This document shows positions 18,616 to 32,049 of a stretch of DNA of 64,000 bases, one piece after another. Position 1 is the first letter of the stretch, and the number at the start of each line of letters is the position of its first letter. The DNA comes from Massospora cicadina (Eukaryota; Entomophthoromycota; Entomophthoromycetes; Entomophthorales; Entomophthoraceae): NCBI GenBank assembly GCA_022478985.1, contig JAKSZP010014469.1, forward strand, positions 186,001-250,000, in the 5' to 3' direction. The notes below the pieces were generated by a model, which ran no database searches, was not told where the DNA came from, and saw only the letters and a program-made list of their open reading frames with translations. The translations under genes and the position numbers were made by a program.

Positions 18616-21600
18616 AGATAGTAGCTCTGAAAGTAATGTAAAATTATCATCTAAACTTGGATGCATATGAATAACATAACTAATTATCTTTATGGTTTAA
18701 TTAGTTGATTTATTTTTAACAGCAATTTTACACTTAAACCAATGCTAAAACCAAGTGCAACAATATAGAGTGGAGTTATAATTAGGATATAAGAGTTTTT
18801 AAAACCACAATAGATTACAAATTGTACACTAAAAGTTTATAGGGTTGAGGTTTATAGTATAATTTTTAAAATTTAGTTTTATCTATTTACTTTCAGGGAT
18901 ATCATTAACAAATTTTTACTTATCATGCTAGGCTTACTTTAATGGATGGGAGTTGAGAAGGAACTGAGTACTAAAATTGTATCAGATCTATGCTATTTAT
19001 ATGAAATTTAGTGGGTAACAGGTGGGTATTGTATATATGTATTAATTTCATTTAGAACTGTCACAGTGGCGGCAATAGTAAAAAATTGGTCACAAAGCAG
19101 ATATGCTAGCAAAAAAATTTTATATAAAAAAGCTATAAAGCTGATTAAATTCTGTAGTAGAAAATCTAAGCTAAAAAATAAATTTTGACTAATATGTTCC
19201 AAATGAGGCACCAGGAAAGATTAGTTGGCATATCTTCAATCACATTAGGAGTGACCACTTGGGTGCTATTTATTTTACAAAAGTAAAATAGGTGCAAAAT
19301 ATTAAAGAATATGGTTATTGGTGAAATCTACTTAAGGTATTGCAAAACATTAAACCATGTTTTGTTTAATTTTAAGGTGGGCCAACCTGGCGATGATACC
19401 ACACTAGTAAGTGGGTAAATAGAAAGTCAAAATCAATAAGAAAGTAATATAAATCTCGGTAAGCCTCCACACGCAGCATTCATATAGGTAAAGGAACTCT
19501 ATAGGCCGCCTTTCTATTTGCTATCTCATTTTGAGCATTAATATGCAACGCCAACACATTCATAAATCGTCCCTACTTAAAGTTCATTTACCAGTATCAA
19601 ACTCAGGAGTCAGTAATTATTGAGTCCATACTTTACTAAGAGATCACCAATTCCTCACTCTATACCATGTTGCTCTATAATTTAGGCTGAAGTGTACCAC
19701 TATACTAAGTTGTTTCAAATAATTTTTTACTAACTATGGTGCAAAAATTGTAGAAAAATCTATAGTTTATGATATTTTATAAAAATACCTAGGAAATTGT
19801 TTCAGCATATATAAATCTAAGCTTTTTAGACTTTATTCTGTTTTGATATTTTCTTCATGCTAAGACTAGTTTGAATTAACCTTTATAAAATTGTAGGTTT
19901 TAGGTTTATAAATAATAAAGGTTTAAATGCCAAAATTTAAATTTAATAATTTTTTAGAAGTTTTATATATAAAGACTTCTATCTAACCAGATACTGAGTG
20001 GAAAGTGTGAAACTTTGTAAATATAATTTGAGAGGTTAACTTATCAAGTGTATCAAATGAAACACATACTGTATGATTCCACACCATCCGATCAGTAAGT
20101 TTGTGAAATTTGTAACAATGCGTTTTTAACTTTCATGATGGAGAGTTCAACTTAAAATATATGAATCAAAATCAGAAAATAATAAACTAAAAATAAGTAT
20201 ATAAAGCGTTAATTTCTGTTATTTGAGAACGGGACTCAAGAATAGCTTTCAGTATTATATATGATAGTAAAGCCAACGTTTTTTCTAAAAATTAATAGCT
20301 TACTGTAACAGTGGTGTGGGATCAACTTTAAGGCCGCCAGGAGGTCTAGGTACTCAGCAAAGATGTTAAATCGTCAACAGTTGATACTCTTATACTAATA
20401 TTTTGATATTTATTTATGACAACTAGTTAAATTTCAGATAATGTTTTTTATCTAGTTAAACAAGAATATGAAATTTAGTAAAAGGTTTATCTTTTCTGGT
20501 GTGGACTACCATAAGGTAACTAAGTGCTCACTTAAGCATTTATAATTCATGCAAGTATGTTAAAAGTCCATTGGGGTTTATTAACTTGAATGAGGTGCCA
20601 TGGCATCAGAAGTAGTTTTGGCCATCCATTTCTACAACTAACCATCATCTTGTTTTTGAAAAGCGTAATATAATGTCCTTATGTAAGTTTCTGCAGAATA
20701 CTATAAGTACTATAATCTTGACAACTTGGTTTATCATTTGCAAATATACCGCATAACACTATTTTAAACTTTTGGAGGCGCCCAGTTTTAAAGCTTAATA
20801 TTTTTATAGTATAATAACATTTACTCATTTTTCACAGGTTTTTGACTAATTCCATTAGCTAAGGATGCGTAATGATGACCTTTACTCATTTTTATCAATA
20901 TAAAAATCAAACTTATAATTATCCATTTTTATATTACTAAGAGTGCGGTAATATTTTCTATTTTCTAAGACTAATAATATGTAACTAGACATAGTTTTAT
21001 CCTATGTTTTTAGTTGGTGTATCAAACTACTCTGTGGGGCAGATCAGTTTAAATTTCATATATAATTTAAAGTTTAATATCACTAAAACGTTTCTAAGTT
21101 CTAGGGGGCCAGCAGCTTTTTAATTTTTTTATGGAAACTTTGACCAAGTCCTGTGCATTTATACAATCCCTTGATAGGACCTAGATCTATTGAGAAATAG
21201 AATTGCTTAAAGACTACCAAGTACTCAAGGTGATGACCTAGATGATATGAGTATGCAACACCTTCAAATTTCTATTTGGGAAGACCATATAAACGGTATG
21301 GTTAGGAATAACAGGTGTAGGACTATCATAAGAGGTGAGTAGAAATGTTTGAAAGGTGGGGAATGTGTGGAAAACAATGTGAATGTCATAAGGATGGTGG
21401 CGTACTCCATTCTCTTTGTAATGCAATAGGTTTCAATTCTTTTTGGACCTAGGTTGAAGCACTTTTTTGATTATGATATTTTTTGCATTGATCATGAATA
21501 AATCTCAAAACTTATATGCCTTAAAACACTGCAATATCATCCAAATATTCCTAAAATTTTTAGTATCAGAATTTAAATTTTTTGCTATCTAAATTGGTTT

Positions 21601-21773
21601 TTTTCAAGGATCTAGCAAGCTCAGCAACTGCTTTCACTCTAGTTTCTTCTCATGGTTCAAAGATGTCAAAAAATTTGATATTAATATACAATAAGACTAG
21701 TTTATTTGAGAAGCAGATTATTGGCTATTTAAAAAATAAGATGAGTATATTATTAACAATCAGATTGGATTGA
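18616..21773. other. AT-rich gene-free block, second part
   Basis: I see no protein domain, terminal repeat pair or RNA gene. Short open frames (for example 19008-19211 and 21238-21426, minus strand) look fortuitous. Confidence 0.6.
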
Positions 21774-22238
21774 TGTCAATTCTTGATAAAACATATGACC
21801 TCGGATAAAGACATAAATTATGAAAAAACACACTAATGTATCAAATATTGAGGAATACCAGCTAACTCAAGAATACTGACTATGCTTCTAGCCAAAATAT
21901 TGTGAATCCACTGCACCAAATCTTAAGGAAAGACAGTTGAATGGCCACAGTTAATGTTATAAGAACTGTGATGGTGAAGTAAGGGGCCTTTTGGAAAGAT
22001 AAACAAGCATTATGACTGCCACTGTAAAAGTATTGAGAATTCACAAAGAATAGCTTTAGTGTGCTCTACCAATTATAGAAAAAAATTATATTTAATGTTT
22101 GTTGTTTCTATTATTTACTAATCTATTTCAAAGCGAAGTGATTGGTATATTGCCTTTCTGTTGCATCAGTGGTACCTAAATCATGTGCAACCTTCCCATA
22201 TAATACATGTTTTTAAACAATATCTGCCAGAATATCAT
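21774..22238 (+). repeat. 5' LTR of element J
   Basis: Begins TGTCAATTCTTG. It matches 25524-26008 through blocks such as GGAATACCAGCTAACTCAAG, GGAAAGATAAAC and the GTTTGTTGTTTCTATTA region, and ends near ATATCA just before the primer-binding-like site. Confidence 0.72.
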
Positions 22239-22240
22239 AG

Positions 22241-22260
22241 TGGTGCTAACTACAGGGGGC
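22241..22260 (+). other. Primer-binding-like site of element J
   Basis: TGGTGCTAACTACAGGGGGC, nearly identical to the site after the 5' LTR of element B, three bases beyond the LTR end. Confidence 0.6.
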
Positions 22261-22291
22261 CCCTGATTTAACCAAACAAGTTCTTACACAT

Positions 22292-23890
22292 AGCAGAACC
22301 ATGTCAGATCCATCAAGCACTAATGGTGATCAACCAGTCTAATGAGTCAATACAATATATAGTAATTAGAAAAGCCTTGGATTCAATACATTAAATTAAC
22401 AACAAGCTACTCTGCAAGCGTAAATCCCTTGCAGATCAGCACACAGATGTACTTGGCAACCTCATACAAATGGAAAAAAGAACCTCCAATTGAAGGTTAT
22501 ACTCAATGATATATAAAAAACACTGCATTTAAGAAGAACTGGACGCTGAGAAGCGTTAACAAAACATCTAATGTGAGTTTAATGAACAAAACAGAGATGG
22601 TAAAGAAAATGGTGTTGCCGCAAAAAAGTAAAGCCAAAATTTGCTTAAGAGCTCTTTGTGAATCAAGAAGCTGACAAGAATCGAATTGCATACTGCAAAT
22701 GCTATTGTGATAAAGGCTATGTTTTTCAAGAGGAATTTTCCAAGTATTTTCTGTTTTTTCATCTGTGGAAATCTACTACCCCACAGAAGCCCATGGCAGA
22801 CTTAAGTCCCACTATCTGACTTGTTTACAAACCTCACATTATTGCAACTTGCACCAGGTAAGAGGAATCAGATTTTACACCTAAACTGCACAGACTCGAG
22901 CTTGAAAAAATTGTTCACATCATTTAACTACCTTTTTGAATTTAAATGGGAATATATGTAGATTTTCAAGCGCCTCAAATTTGCCATGAAAGGAGCTTCA
23001 GATCAACAGAAGTTGAAGCTACTGATATTCACCTTAGATGTTGAAAGCAACAACTAAGTCACTTGCTATTTATAATCAGCTCCATCACCTACCAGGAAGT
23101 CAAGAGCATGGTGCTTCAACTGTTTTAGGGCGTAAAGAAATATCCCAATTTAATACTGATTTATTGACAATTGGATTCTAGTAGAATTAATCTTTGACCA
23201 AGTTCACCAATTGATGCATTTTAGAAGCCCAAATCTTGGTATGAGTGGATGTATTATTTGAGGCCAAATCCAGGATTCAATGACTTTGGTGGAGAACATT
23301 ACATTGTGAGCTCTTCAATGTGATGGCCTTAGCTTTGTAAGAGATGTACTGTACTAAAAAAAGGCAATTGCCTGCATGACTAGCTGTGACATTCAGACCT
23401 AACTCAGAAAGGAAGCTGCCAATGACCATTTCTGGGAAACCCTCCTTGAGCACCTTGCCACAGTTCTATACCTTCATCTAACTCTTAGATTTGAACTTTT
23501 TCCAACGCTTGTAGATGTATTGCCTCTGGATTAACGTGCTATCACTGTGGGCGATTATTTCAAATTTCAGTACACTTTACTACCAAGCTGCAAGTCAACA
23601 TTAAACATATAAAAAATTATATCTAGTGAAAAGACTGGGTTGAGTATAGAAAAGACACTCTACTGCTAGCGCTTTGACATCAACTAACCCAATTGGACAC
23701 AACAACCTTTTCTATGACAGACCCAGCACTCCTCTGAAGAACTAATTATATTGAAGAAATGCTAATTACGCACATGTAATAATTTACTCTCAAGTTAAAG
23801 AAGTAGCAGCAAAGCAAACCTGTCAAGAAAACTTATAGCCCATTTTTGTATCAAATAATTGAGCATAACTCCATGGATGAATATCAAAAT
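22292..23890 (+). pseudogene. Element J gag remnant
   Basis: A possible start is the ATG at 22301 in a MSDPSSTNGDQ context. The capsid-like stretch FKRLKFAMKGASDQQKLKLL (about 22970) matches FKRFEFAMEGASDRRKDKVV of element B, and VTCYL follows as in B. A zinc-knuckle trace CYHCGRLFQ stands at about 23539; its His and last Cys are lost. The match to B ends near 23890, about where the protease should begin. Many stops are present. Confidence 0.65.
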
Positions 23891-24026
23891 CTTTCCAAAT
23901 TAATATCTTAATTAAGTCAACATCTCCATACTCAAAAGTATGTGAGCTAAGAAATTTATGCAGATAAGAAATAGCATAGAAATGATTTATTAAAAAGAAA
24001 AACTCTCAATATGTACATACGTTAAA

Positions 24027-24105
24027 TGTAAAAAAAGAAAGGAAGAAAAAAGAAAGAAAAAAGAAAAAAAGAGAAAGAAGATAAATAAAGGAAAAGAAAA
24101 GCACT
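24027..24105. repeat. Purine-rich A/G tract
   Basis: About 80 bases consisting almost only of A and G in GAAA- and AAAG-type units. It may form unusual DNA structure and marks the junction where gag similarity ends and the unassigned segment begins. Confidence 0.85.
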
Positions 24106-24179
24106 ATATATAAATTATAAAGTAATAATAATAACAATATTAATATAATATAGACTAAGTTCAATGAAAATAAAGCAAA

Positions 24180-25385
24180 TTATAGATCTGAACGCTCACA
24201 TCCACTTCATGACCAAGTCTGCTGCCTCTGATCCCTCTGGGCGGCCTTGCACAACATCAAACAGTGTTCTGCACACCTGCTCCTCATATGATGCCTAAAG
24301 TTGGTTTGGCCTCTCTGGCCCCTCAGCCTCTACTTATGGTAGAGGAACCTGTCTTACCGGAGGGGACAGGGTAAGCAGCAGAGTTGAGATGAACTGCTAG
24401 AGGATATAGGACTACAAACCCATAGAAGGAGCCGTTTAGGAGATATAGCAGCCAGGTTACCAAATTGGTTATATCCTTGGGCTATCAGGAGCAAACCCTG
24501 CAGCCACATCTGCTTGTGGTTTTGAGACAGTAAGAGATAGCCAATTAAGGGGGAGCTAAATGAAGTGGGAACTGAACAAGAAGCTGTGTCCTAATTGAAG
24601 AGAAATGAACACACTGAAAGCCAAAAAATCCAAAGAAAAATTTACAGGCTGTTATAGGCTTGGGAAAAAGAGACAGACGCAGAAATTCACCTGATAGTCA
24701 CACACAAGTGCCGCCCAATGGAGACCTACATAGTTTAAATTGTCATAGGGAAAGAATGATCGGTTTTTGATGAGCAGCATTAGTGAAGATTCAACTCAGT
24801 CATTAGCATCCAGAGCCTGCAATGTGGCACAAACTACAAATATTGTTGAGAAGGTCATCTCAAAAGTAAATCCACAATGAATGAAAGTGGGCTGGGGCAT
24901 GAGGGAACTCGCTGACCAGTTAACCAGTATTCTTCAAACAAATAATATCATCCAACGGATTACAAATATTGTGGATGATGCTTGGAAGTCAGAGGTAGCT
25001 TCAGATGAGTAAAGTTGTCTACCATGATTTGTGCCACCTCAGTAAAAAAACCCCTACAATGCTCTGCACCCCAGTGCAAATGTTCCACAAAAATGATGAA
25101 AGGAGCATGCAAGAAGTCAGGTAGCTAACGAACTCCAGGAGGAAATCCTCTTGATCAAAGAAGATGTATCAACTAAACCCAGCATGACATCTTTATCACA
25201 TATATCTAGGAAACTTATCCAATGGGACTAGGCTAGTATCATGCGCTCCTAAATTGCACAATAATCCAAGAAAAATGAATCAGGACAAGTTTGCGGGTAA
25301 ATCAAGGGGGACAAATACATTTTGTAAAGACCAACAACTAAAGGATGATGCTAAAGAAGGCTTATCATCCAGTCAATAGATAGAT
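24180..25385 (+). other. Unassigned GC-richer segment inside element J
   Basis: This segment is less AT-rich than its surroundings and has coding-like pieces on the plus strand: MTKSAASDPSGRPCTTSNSV near 24210, MSSISEDSTQSLASRACNVA near 24773, and a helix-like ELADQLTSILQTNNIIQRIT near 24910. They are cut by stops and I cannot assign them to a family. It may be an accessory sequence of J, an insertion, or a gag of a different element. Confidence 0.3.
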
Positions 25386-25399
25386 GTCAGAATATTAGA

Positions 25400-25495
25400 T
25401 ATGTTTTCAGCAGATAGCCATTGACCTATTGGACAATAGCCTAGACTATTGTCCAATCATAACCAATAGGTCAATGGCTATCTGCTGAAAACATA
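25400..25495. repeat. Perfect 33-bp inverted repeat around a smaller hairpin
   Basis: The 33 bases at 25400-25432 are exactly repeated in reverse complement at 25463-25495; the arm begins TATGTTTTCAGCAGATAGCC. The 30-bp spacer, together with the arm's last two bases, contains a second hairpin, GGACAATAG...CTATTGTCC. The structure lies 28 bp before the 3' LTR of element J. Confidence 0.95.
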
Positions 25496-25523
25496 ACTAA
25501 ATGTAATAATTTAAAAGTTTTAA

Positions 25524-26008
25524 TGTATATGTCTAAAAGATTTGACTCAGGGCAAATATAAAAATTCTGACAGAAAACTCACTAATGAATAAACTATTAT
25601 GGAGTACCAGTTAGCTCAAAAATACAGACTCCACTGCATGGCCAATATTGTGAACCCACTTTCCCAAAACCTAATTGGAGACAGTAGAGCAGTCACAGTG
25701 TTAAGTATAAGAATTGCAATAATGAAGTAAGGAAGGGGCCTTTGGGAAAGATAAACCAGCAGTGCAACTCTACCAATGTAGAAAATAGAGAGAAGATAAA
25801 CCAGTAGTGCAATTATACCAGTGTAGAAATAGCTAGAATTCACTAAGACTAATGGTAATGTGTGACTCTACCAATAATAAAGAAATTTATATAGAAGTTT
25901 GTTGTTTTTATTAAATTTTATAGTGCTTTGAGTGATGGAAATCATCATTTTCCTTCATATTGCATCAATGGTGCCTTTATTCTGTGTACTCTTACACCAG
26001 ATTATACA
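25524..26008 (+). repeat. 3' LTR of element J
   Basis: Begins TGTATATGTC and ends near TTATACA. It matches the 5' LTR and carries one extra 45-bp tandem copy at 25750-25840 that the 5' LTR lacks. Confidence 0.7.
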
Positions 26009-29000
26009 CGCTCACAAAAACTATCCTCTAGAGATGTGCTAAAAACCAAAAGCTAAATATGCCAAAGTTGGCAAAGAAGGTCAAACATCATTATAGGAAT
26101 GTTAACTGTTGTTATATATAAACTGAGTTAATGGCAGATAATATGCCCAGTTTTATTTACAGCTTTTAGAGTAGCAAGATATGTTTTTTTCAAAAAGACT
26201 GATGAAGCTTTCTGCTTGGTTATTTGTGTCAGAGAAAAAACTGAATTGAGTGAAGTTCTGAGAATCCAGATAGTGTTCATCAAATTGATAATGATATGGT
26301 GAAGTTAGATCTTTAGATTGCATATTAAGGTTTATTTGATATAGATTTGGCAAATAATTTCTTGTTAAAACATAATCACAACTAGATTTTAACATATAAA
26401 TACTAACAAACTTAATCTGTAAATAGAGAGATGATACCAACTACTTTTAGAATCATGGTCAAGCAGTAATTACAAAAGTTCAGAAGAATTAAATTTTTTA
26501 CTTTTAACTAAGATTGAGAAAGTTCAGGTAATGAAACTTAATATATAACTAAGGCATATTTACTATTTAAACTTTGAAGACAATAAAGGTGGTAACAAAT
26601 GTATAAATCTTTTAGTATTTTCCATCTTTTGTTATCTAACTTAAAGATCTTTATATAAAACAAGAGTATACTTCCAGAAAAATATTTTTATAAGTCTATA
26701 CAAATGTGTTAACTTCCTCTTCATTTTGGCAAAGCATAATTTATGAGTGCAGAAACACCACTACCTGAATAAATCCCTATATCTTAACTTCAGCTTCTAA
26801 AAGAAGCTTGTGCACTGGCATTCAATGCAATAAAAAGGTTGAATCAGTTTTTTTCTTTATTAGATTCGAATTAGCCATTTGTCATTACTTTTCATATGGT
26901 CTGCTCCGCTTCTTTGTTATATTGGACCTTTTGCTTGGGAACAAGCACGTGGATTGCTATTTAAAATTGGGTTTATAGTTCCAGTCCCTAAAATTTGGCT
27001 CAGCGTATTAAGCAGTTAGGCTGCGGGAAAAAATTTCTGTGGTGCATCATAAGGTTATTAAAAAATAAAATAAAATTAGAGTACCATATTGTTAACAATA
27101 TCCAAAGCCTTATATCTCAAGAGCATCTAAGTGATAAACGTGTGAGCCTTTTGGACGTTAAGCGTGAACAATAAAATAGCTATATAGTACAATGTAAAGC
27201 GATACAAAACTACCATGATAGCATTATACCATCAGTTACTAGTAACTCTACTTTAAAAATCAATAAAAACAAGTTTCATGACACTTTTGCACGCTTTAGG
27301 GAGATCAAATTTCCTGTGTACATAAATTTGCCAGAATTATCTGATTATTAAGTATTCTTAGTATACATAACTATAATAAATCCTCCTCATCTTTAATAAA
27401 AATAAAAATGAAATTAAGGGTTTTTTCACAGATGGCCTACAATTAAACAAATCTTGATTGCAACTATTATCTCCAGAAGCAGTGCCCAAGAGGTACCCAA
27501 CGACGACTTTAATGGTAGACTACACTTGATGCTAGGTGACACCATGAGAAATACCCTATTGATTTAGGCACAAACCTGTAGTATCAGTGGGTACACAGAT
27601 GATAATAACTTTGCAGCTACCAAACTCTGGTTAGACAATCATTTCTAGAGACTATAGTGACCACTTACAGGCCATCTTCCCAGAATTCATAATTTTTCTA
27701 ATTAAAAACTTAGGTTAGAGTTTTAAAGATTTTGGTATGAACTCTCTAAACTAGCAAATTACATTAAAAGACGGTGCGTTCTGAAAGCTGGACAACTTTT
27801 GAGGCAGCATTTATCTCCACATATGTAGATAAACCACTTCAGTATTCCCTAAACTGTAAAATAAACACCATCTGGTTAGTCTATAAGTGAGAAAACCTCT
27901 CTATCCACTAACATCTTCTAGAAATCAGAAAAAATAATTCTAAGAAGAGATTGGGTTGTATATTTGTGATTACTAACAGTGGTGATTATCAAACAAATAG
28001 AGACAAAAATTTCTTCTATTGAGTGACGCCACCAAATCTACTTCTAAGATAAAAGAATATAACAACTGAATGACAGCTGAAAACTACTCCCCCAACTCAA
28101 GATAACAAAATATATATGCACTAAATTATACAAGATCATTATAGAGATTACTGAGATACACCACTCTTCACCATCTTTTTTGGAAAATACACATTATCCA
28201 AAATATTCTACAAGATAAAGGCTGATAAAGTTCATGGAAGCAAAATATCAACATGGAAATGGAAATGATCACCATAAGTGATAAAGAATATGAATAGTAG
28301 TAAAAGGTAGAAATACGCTTTTTATTACTTTACAAAGGATGCCTGATCTATGTTTAGGTCAACAGTTTTTCTTCCTAGAAACTTTGGAGGGAGTACCCTC
28401 ACAATTAAGTAAAGTTGAGGGATAGGTGGCCGCATAGAGCTCACAAGGCACAAACTGAAGGTCGTTTATGGAAGGGAAACAAAACAGAGGAAATAGCTTC
28501 TGGGTTTATAATTAAGAGTCTCACTGCACTCCACCATTGAATGGGTTAGCTTATTACTTAACGTCGATATATGATAAAAAGGATAGCATCCTGCAAGATC
28601 ACAGCAGGGGTTGCCACCTGGTCTCAAATATGAAATGACCCATTAATCCTAAGCAGGCGTATGAGAGGTGGACGAAATCCTTCCTCCTCTATTAGTATCT
28701 GTCAGAATTTGTGATGACATACAATCTGAAACTAATAAAGGTCAAATCAATGAGCAGTATGAATCCATCCTCCAAGTTTCAACTGTGATGGAATGAGTAG
28801 TTTTGCCTGGTGAATTGATGTGTTAATACCATGGGAGCCTAAGTTCGCGTTAGTGAGCACTGTGAAGTTTATGTGGAAACCCCTGAGGCATCAAGTTAAA
28901 AGAAGTAAAAATGACTCAAAGCCCTCTATCTAATCAGGGGTCAACTTCTTTAGTGGGTGCATGTTTGCTGTGATGTGCACCATGATGCATGTAATGCTTT

Positions 29001-31460
29001 CATAAATAAGTTAAACTAAAACATGAGAATAGAGGTTTGTATTAGAAGCATGTTGTTGGGGTTCACCCCAGGTTAGGTAAAGCTTAAACTTATGGTTCCC
29101 AACTTATTTAAGCCCCTCAACTTCATTTTATATTTCTTATTAATTCAATTGATCTTTGATGCTTTCTCAGGCCTATGGACTTAAAATATTAATATTTAGT
29201 TGTCAATTATCACTTTCTCAGGCCAAATTTCCTGATAACATTATTATTGCTTATTTACTAGTGCTCTATCAGGCCTAATAACTAATTATCATTAAAGTCT
29301 TAGGTTTTTATATGTTGGTTAAGCTTTCCATAGTAGCTCAAGTTCACGATCCATTAATTTAGGATAAATTACCCTGATAGTGCTCCACTGGCCAACGAGA
29401 TAAGATGAATGCTAAATCAACTGATTATTATCTTGACTATAAGCCAAAAGTTGTACTCAGTGTTTACCTCCTTTATTCAAACCAGTTATAAGCTTATGCC
29501 ACATTATACTTTATCTCATATTGGCTCCCTAATGGTAGATAATGTTAACCATGTAACTATGTTACCATTATTGCTCTCAGTCCAGCCTTAGATAATGAAT
29601 CCTGATCTACTCCAAATCTAAATCTGTACTAAGCCATAACCCCCTGCCTTCTAGAATCTCCTTCTACCCTCTCACGTGGTATTTGCCTGTCACTCATCAT
29701 ACTCCTGATTTTCTCATGGTACTTTAATATTCCTATCTTATTACTTCATAAAGATATACCAATTGCTAAACTTTTTTATAAGCTTACATTTAAGGCTCTT
29801 TTGAATAGTCTCAAAAATAACATTAGCAGTTATACCTAAGATCTTGCTATATATGTGGACCTTACTGAAGTGAAAGTGCCTAGCCATCACTTCTCAGAAG
29901 AGCCATTCCGCCACCAAGTGCCATCCCAAACAGAGTTAGAATATATAAAATATCTTTATCCCAACCCAAGTTGTCCAACCCAGGCATCTCTGAGTACCAG
30001 TTGAGTTAGACTTTTCTTTCGCTTACTGAAAAGCTGAGAAACGGGAAATTAAAAAAATAGGCCAGTAATTTCATAACTGAGATCACAGGCCAAAAAATTA
30101 GTAGTGGACATTGTGGGTGCTGCGCTATCCTTGGGATTCCACAATTTGTGGCATCATTTCCAGGTGTGGGCTATTTTTTTATTCGTGTATAGAAAACTGT
30201 TAAATTGCAAAAGTATCATGAGAATTGAGAGTAGGAAGAATGATGGGGCTCACAAAGGTTGGCTACGTTCCAAACTACCCTTTTAACCTTTTTGTAAATT
30301 TACAGCTTGAGATGCGCTTCATCTGCAATAAACCAGCACTCTAAAGTTCACTAAAGTTTTGTAAGTTAAAAGCGTTTTGGGAAAATGTGAAAAGGGGGAG
30401 CTGATATCAGTAGTCAGAAAACTAATCTAAAAAGCAAAATCAAAGACCTTACTCTGAAATTAAAATAAAAGGGTATATGGGATAAGAGATATTAAATAAA
30501 ATTTTAAAAAAGTGGTGGCATGGGGGAATATACTTGGATAATATATGAAATTTTAGCGGTGTAGTTGTGGACTTCACTACACATGAGCCTATCCTCTCAA
30601 AAAACAACCAGATGGGTAATGTAGGGTAGGAGTAGGTTGTTTGAATTTAGGGCAGCAGGAACCACTTAGCTTATTGCATACCATGGAAAGCCTTACACAT
30701 GCCCATAAATGGAAAGGACCAATGAAGAAAGTTCATAATTAGCCACAAGACACAATTTGGACTATTCCACTGATTGATGATCTGAGTGAAGCTGTATCTT
30801 GAATTTCAGGTGTGCATCAAAAAACCACTAGAACCATGGGGCGCAACAATCCAATTATTGATTATAATAGGAGGACCACTGCTTGATCCTCATACTGGAT
30901 GAAAAGTGAAGACCCATATTGAGAACATAGATGCTCTCTACACCATAAGGCTCCCATATATCCTAAAATATAGAAAAATTTTGACTTAATAAAGTAGATA
31001 AAAATTCTTTACTATATTTTAATGTATATTTTTGTGTTCCTTCGTATATTCAGGACAATAGCATTAGCATTCATTAATCAGGATAGCTTCCAATAATCAG
31101 ATCATGCTAAACATTAAAGCTCTTTGCCATCCTCCTTCAAACCATATTTTCACCAAGAGACACCCCAAAGAAAGCTAGAAGCTCAAAACAGGACATCTCT
31201 AGGAGTCCAAAAAATACTTTGACTCCACTATAGTGACTAAGCTGAGAGTGTTCTTCATGACAGGGGAACCAAGTTGGTATCAGTGCAAAGATTGATATGA
31301 TCAGAGAATAGTTCTATAAATAATTCCTATCCCATTAATGTGGCAGAAAATATAACCATGAGAAAACAGCTCTCAATATGAATTTAACCTAGAAATTTTA
31401 TATAGTTTTTTTTTGCCAATTTTAGATTAGCTTGCCCATAACATAATAGCCTAGTATTAT
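26009..31460. other. AT-rich block, no gene recognised
   Basis: Strongly AT-rich with stops in all frames. Some short stretches are vaguely reminiscent of retroelement pol (for example a VDIVGAALSLGF-like stretch at about 30100) but too weak to call. TTGTTGGGGTTCACCCCAGG near 29053 might be an LTR edge. The 5' LTR of element K may lie in the last kilobase. Otherwise I see nothing. Confidence 0.5.
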
Positions 31461-32049
31461 ATTCAGGTTTACACCATTAGTGGCACTATTCAGCAGATCT
31501 TGAATGCAATATAACTGACTGAAGGATGATCCAGTCACTTCTATGCCATGGAAGTACCATTCTACATGAAAAGAATTTAAAAATTAGCTACTATGGTCAC
31601 TAATCAGTTACCAATGGGGTGGAACCCAACCTTCACCTTTTAATGAATCTCTCTCTTCATAACCTCCTCCAGTTAGTAGTTTAAGTCATGCAAAGGTGTT
31701 ACGAAATTTTTTTAATGTAAGTTTAAATCCAACCATGTTGACTTTTAAGAAGACAATTTTTCATTTATCCAAGATATCTGCGAGGTTTTATGACTAATTG
31801 CTGCCATATTAACAATGTTAAAACCAGATTTCCATATCTGACACTATATCTTGGGATACAATCACAACCAACTAACACATTGTATATAATGTATAGTAAC
31901 TATAGTACGCGAATATGTGCATCAAGCATATCTGTATCTGCCAGTTGAATCCAGGCCCTTTATTAACTCTAGTGCAATGCCTGAACTAAGTGGAGGCTTG
32001 ATTGAAAAACTGTAACATCAATTCTATGAACATTCCATAGCCTTAGAAG

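Larger units (their letters stand above)
21774..26008 (+). mobile_element. Element J: LTR element with gag but no recognisable pol
   Basis: Two diverged direct LTRs (21774-22238 and 25524-26008) bound 3.3 kb of internal sequence. It has the lineage's primer-binding-like site and a decayed gag related to that of element B, but no protease, RT, RNase H or integrase motif was found. The second half holds a purine tract, an unassigned GC-richer segment and a perfect palindrome. It is either a pol-deleted derivative or a non-autonomous element mobilised by relatives of B. No matching target duplication was found. Confidence 0.7.

Noticed and set aside
18485..18670. Small ORF with the peptide ARTGFEPVT
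   Set aside because: This peptide arises from translating a tRNA-like B-box region and is a known type of spurious protein; I treated the DNA as a possible Pol III-type repeat instead.
25616..25843. 75-codon minus-strand hydrophobic frame as a membrane protein
   Set aside because: It lies within the 3' LTR of element J and includes its 45-bp tandem duplication; the hydrophobicity comes from AT-rich antisense sequence.
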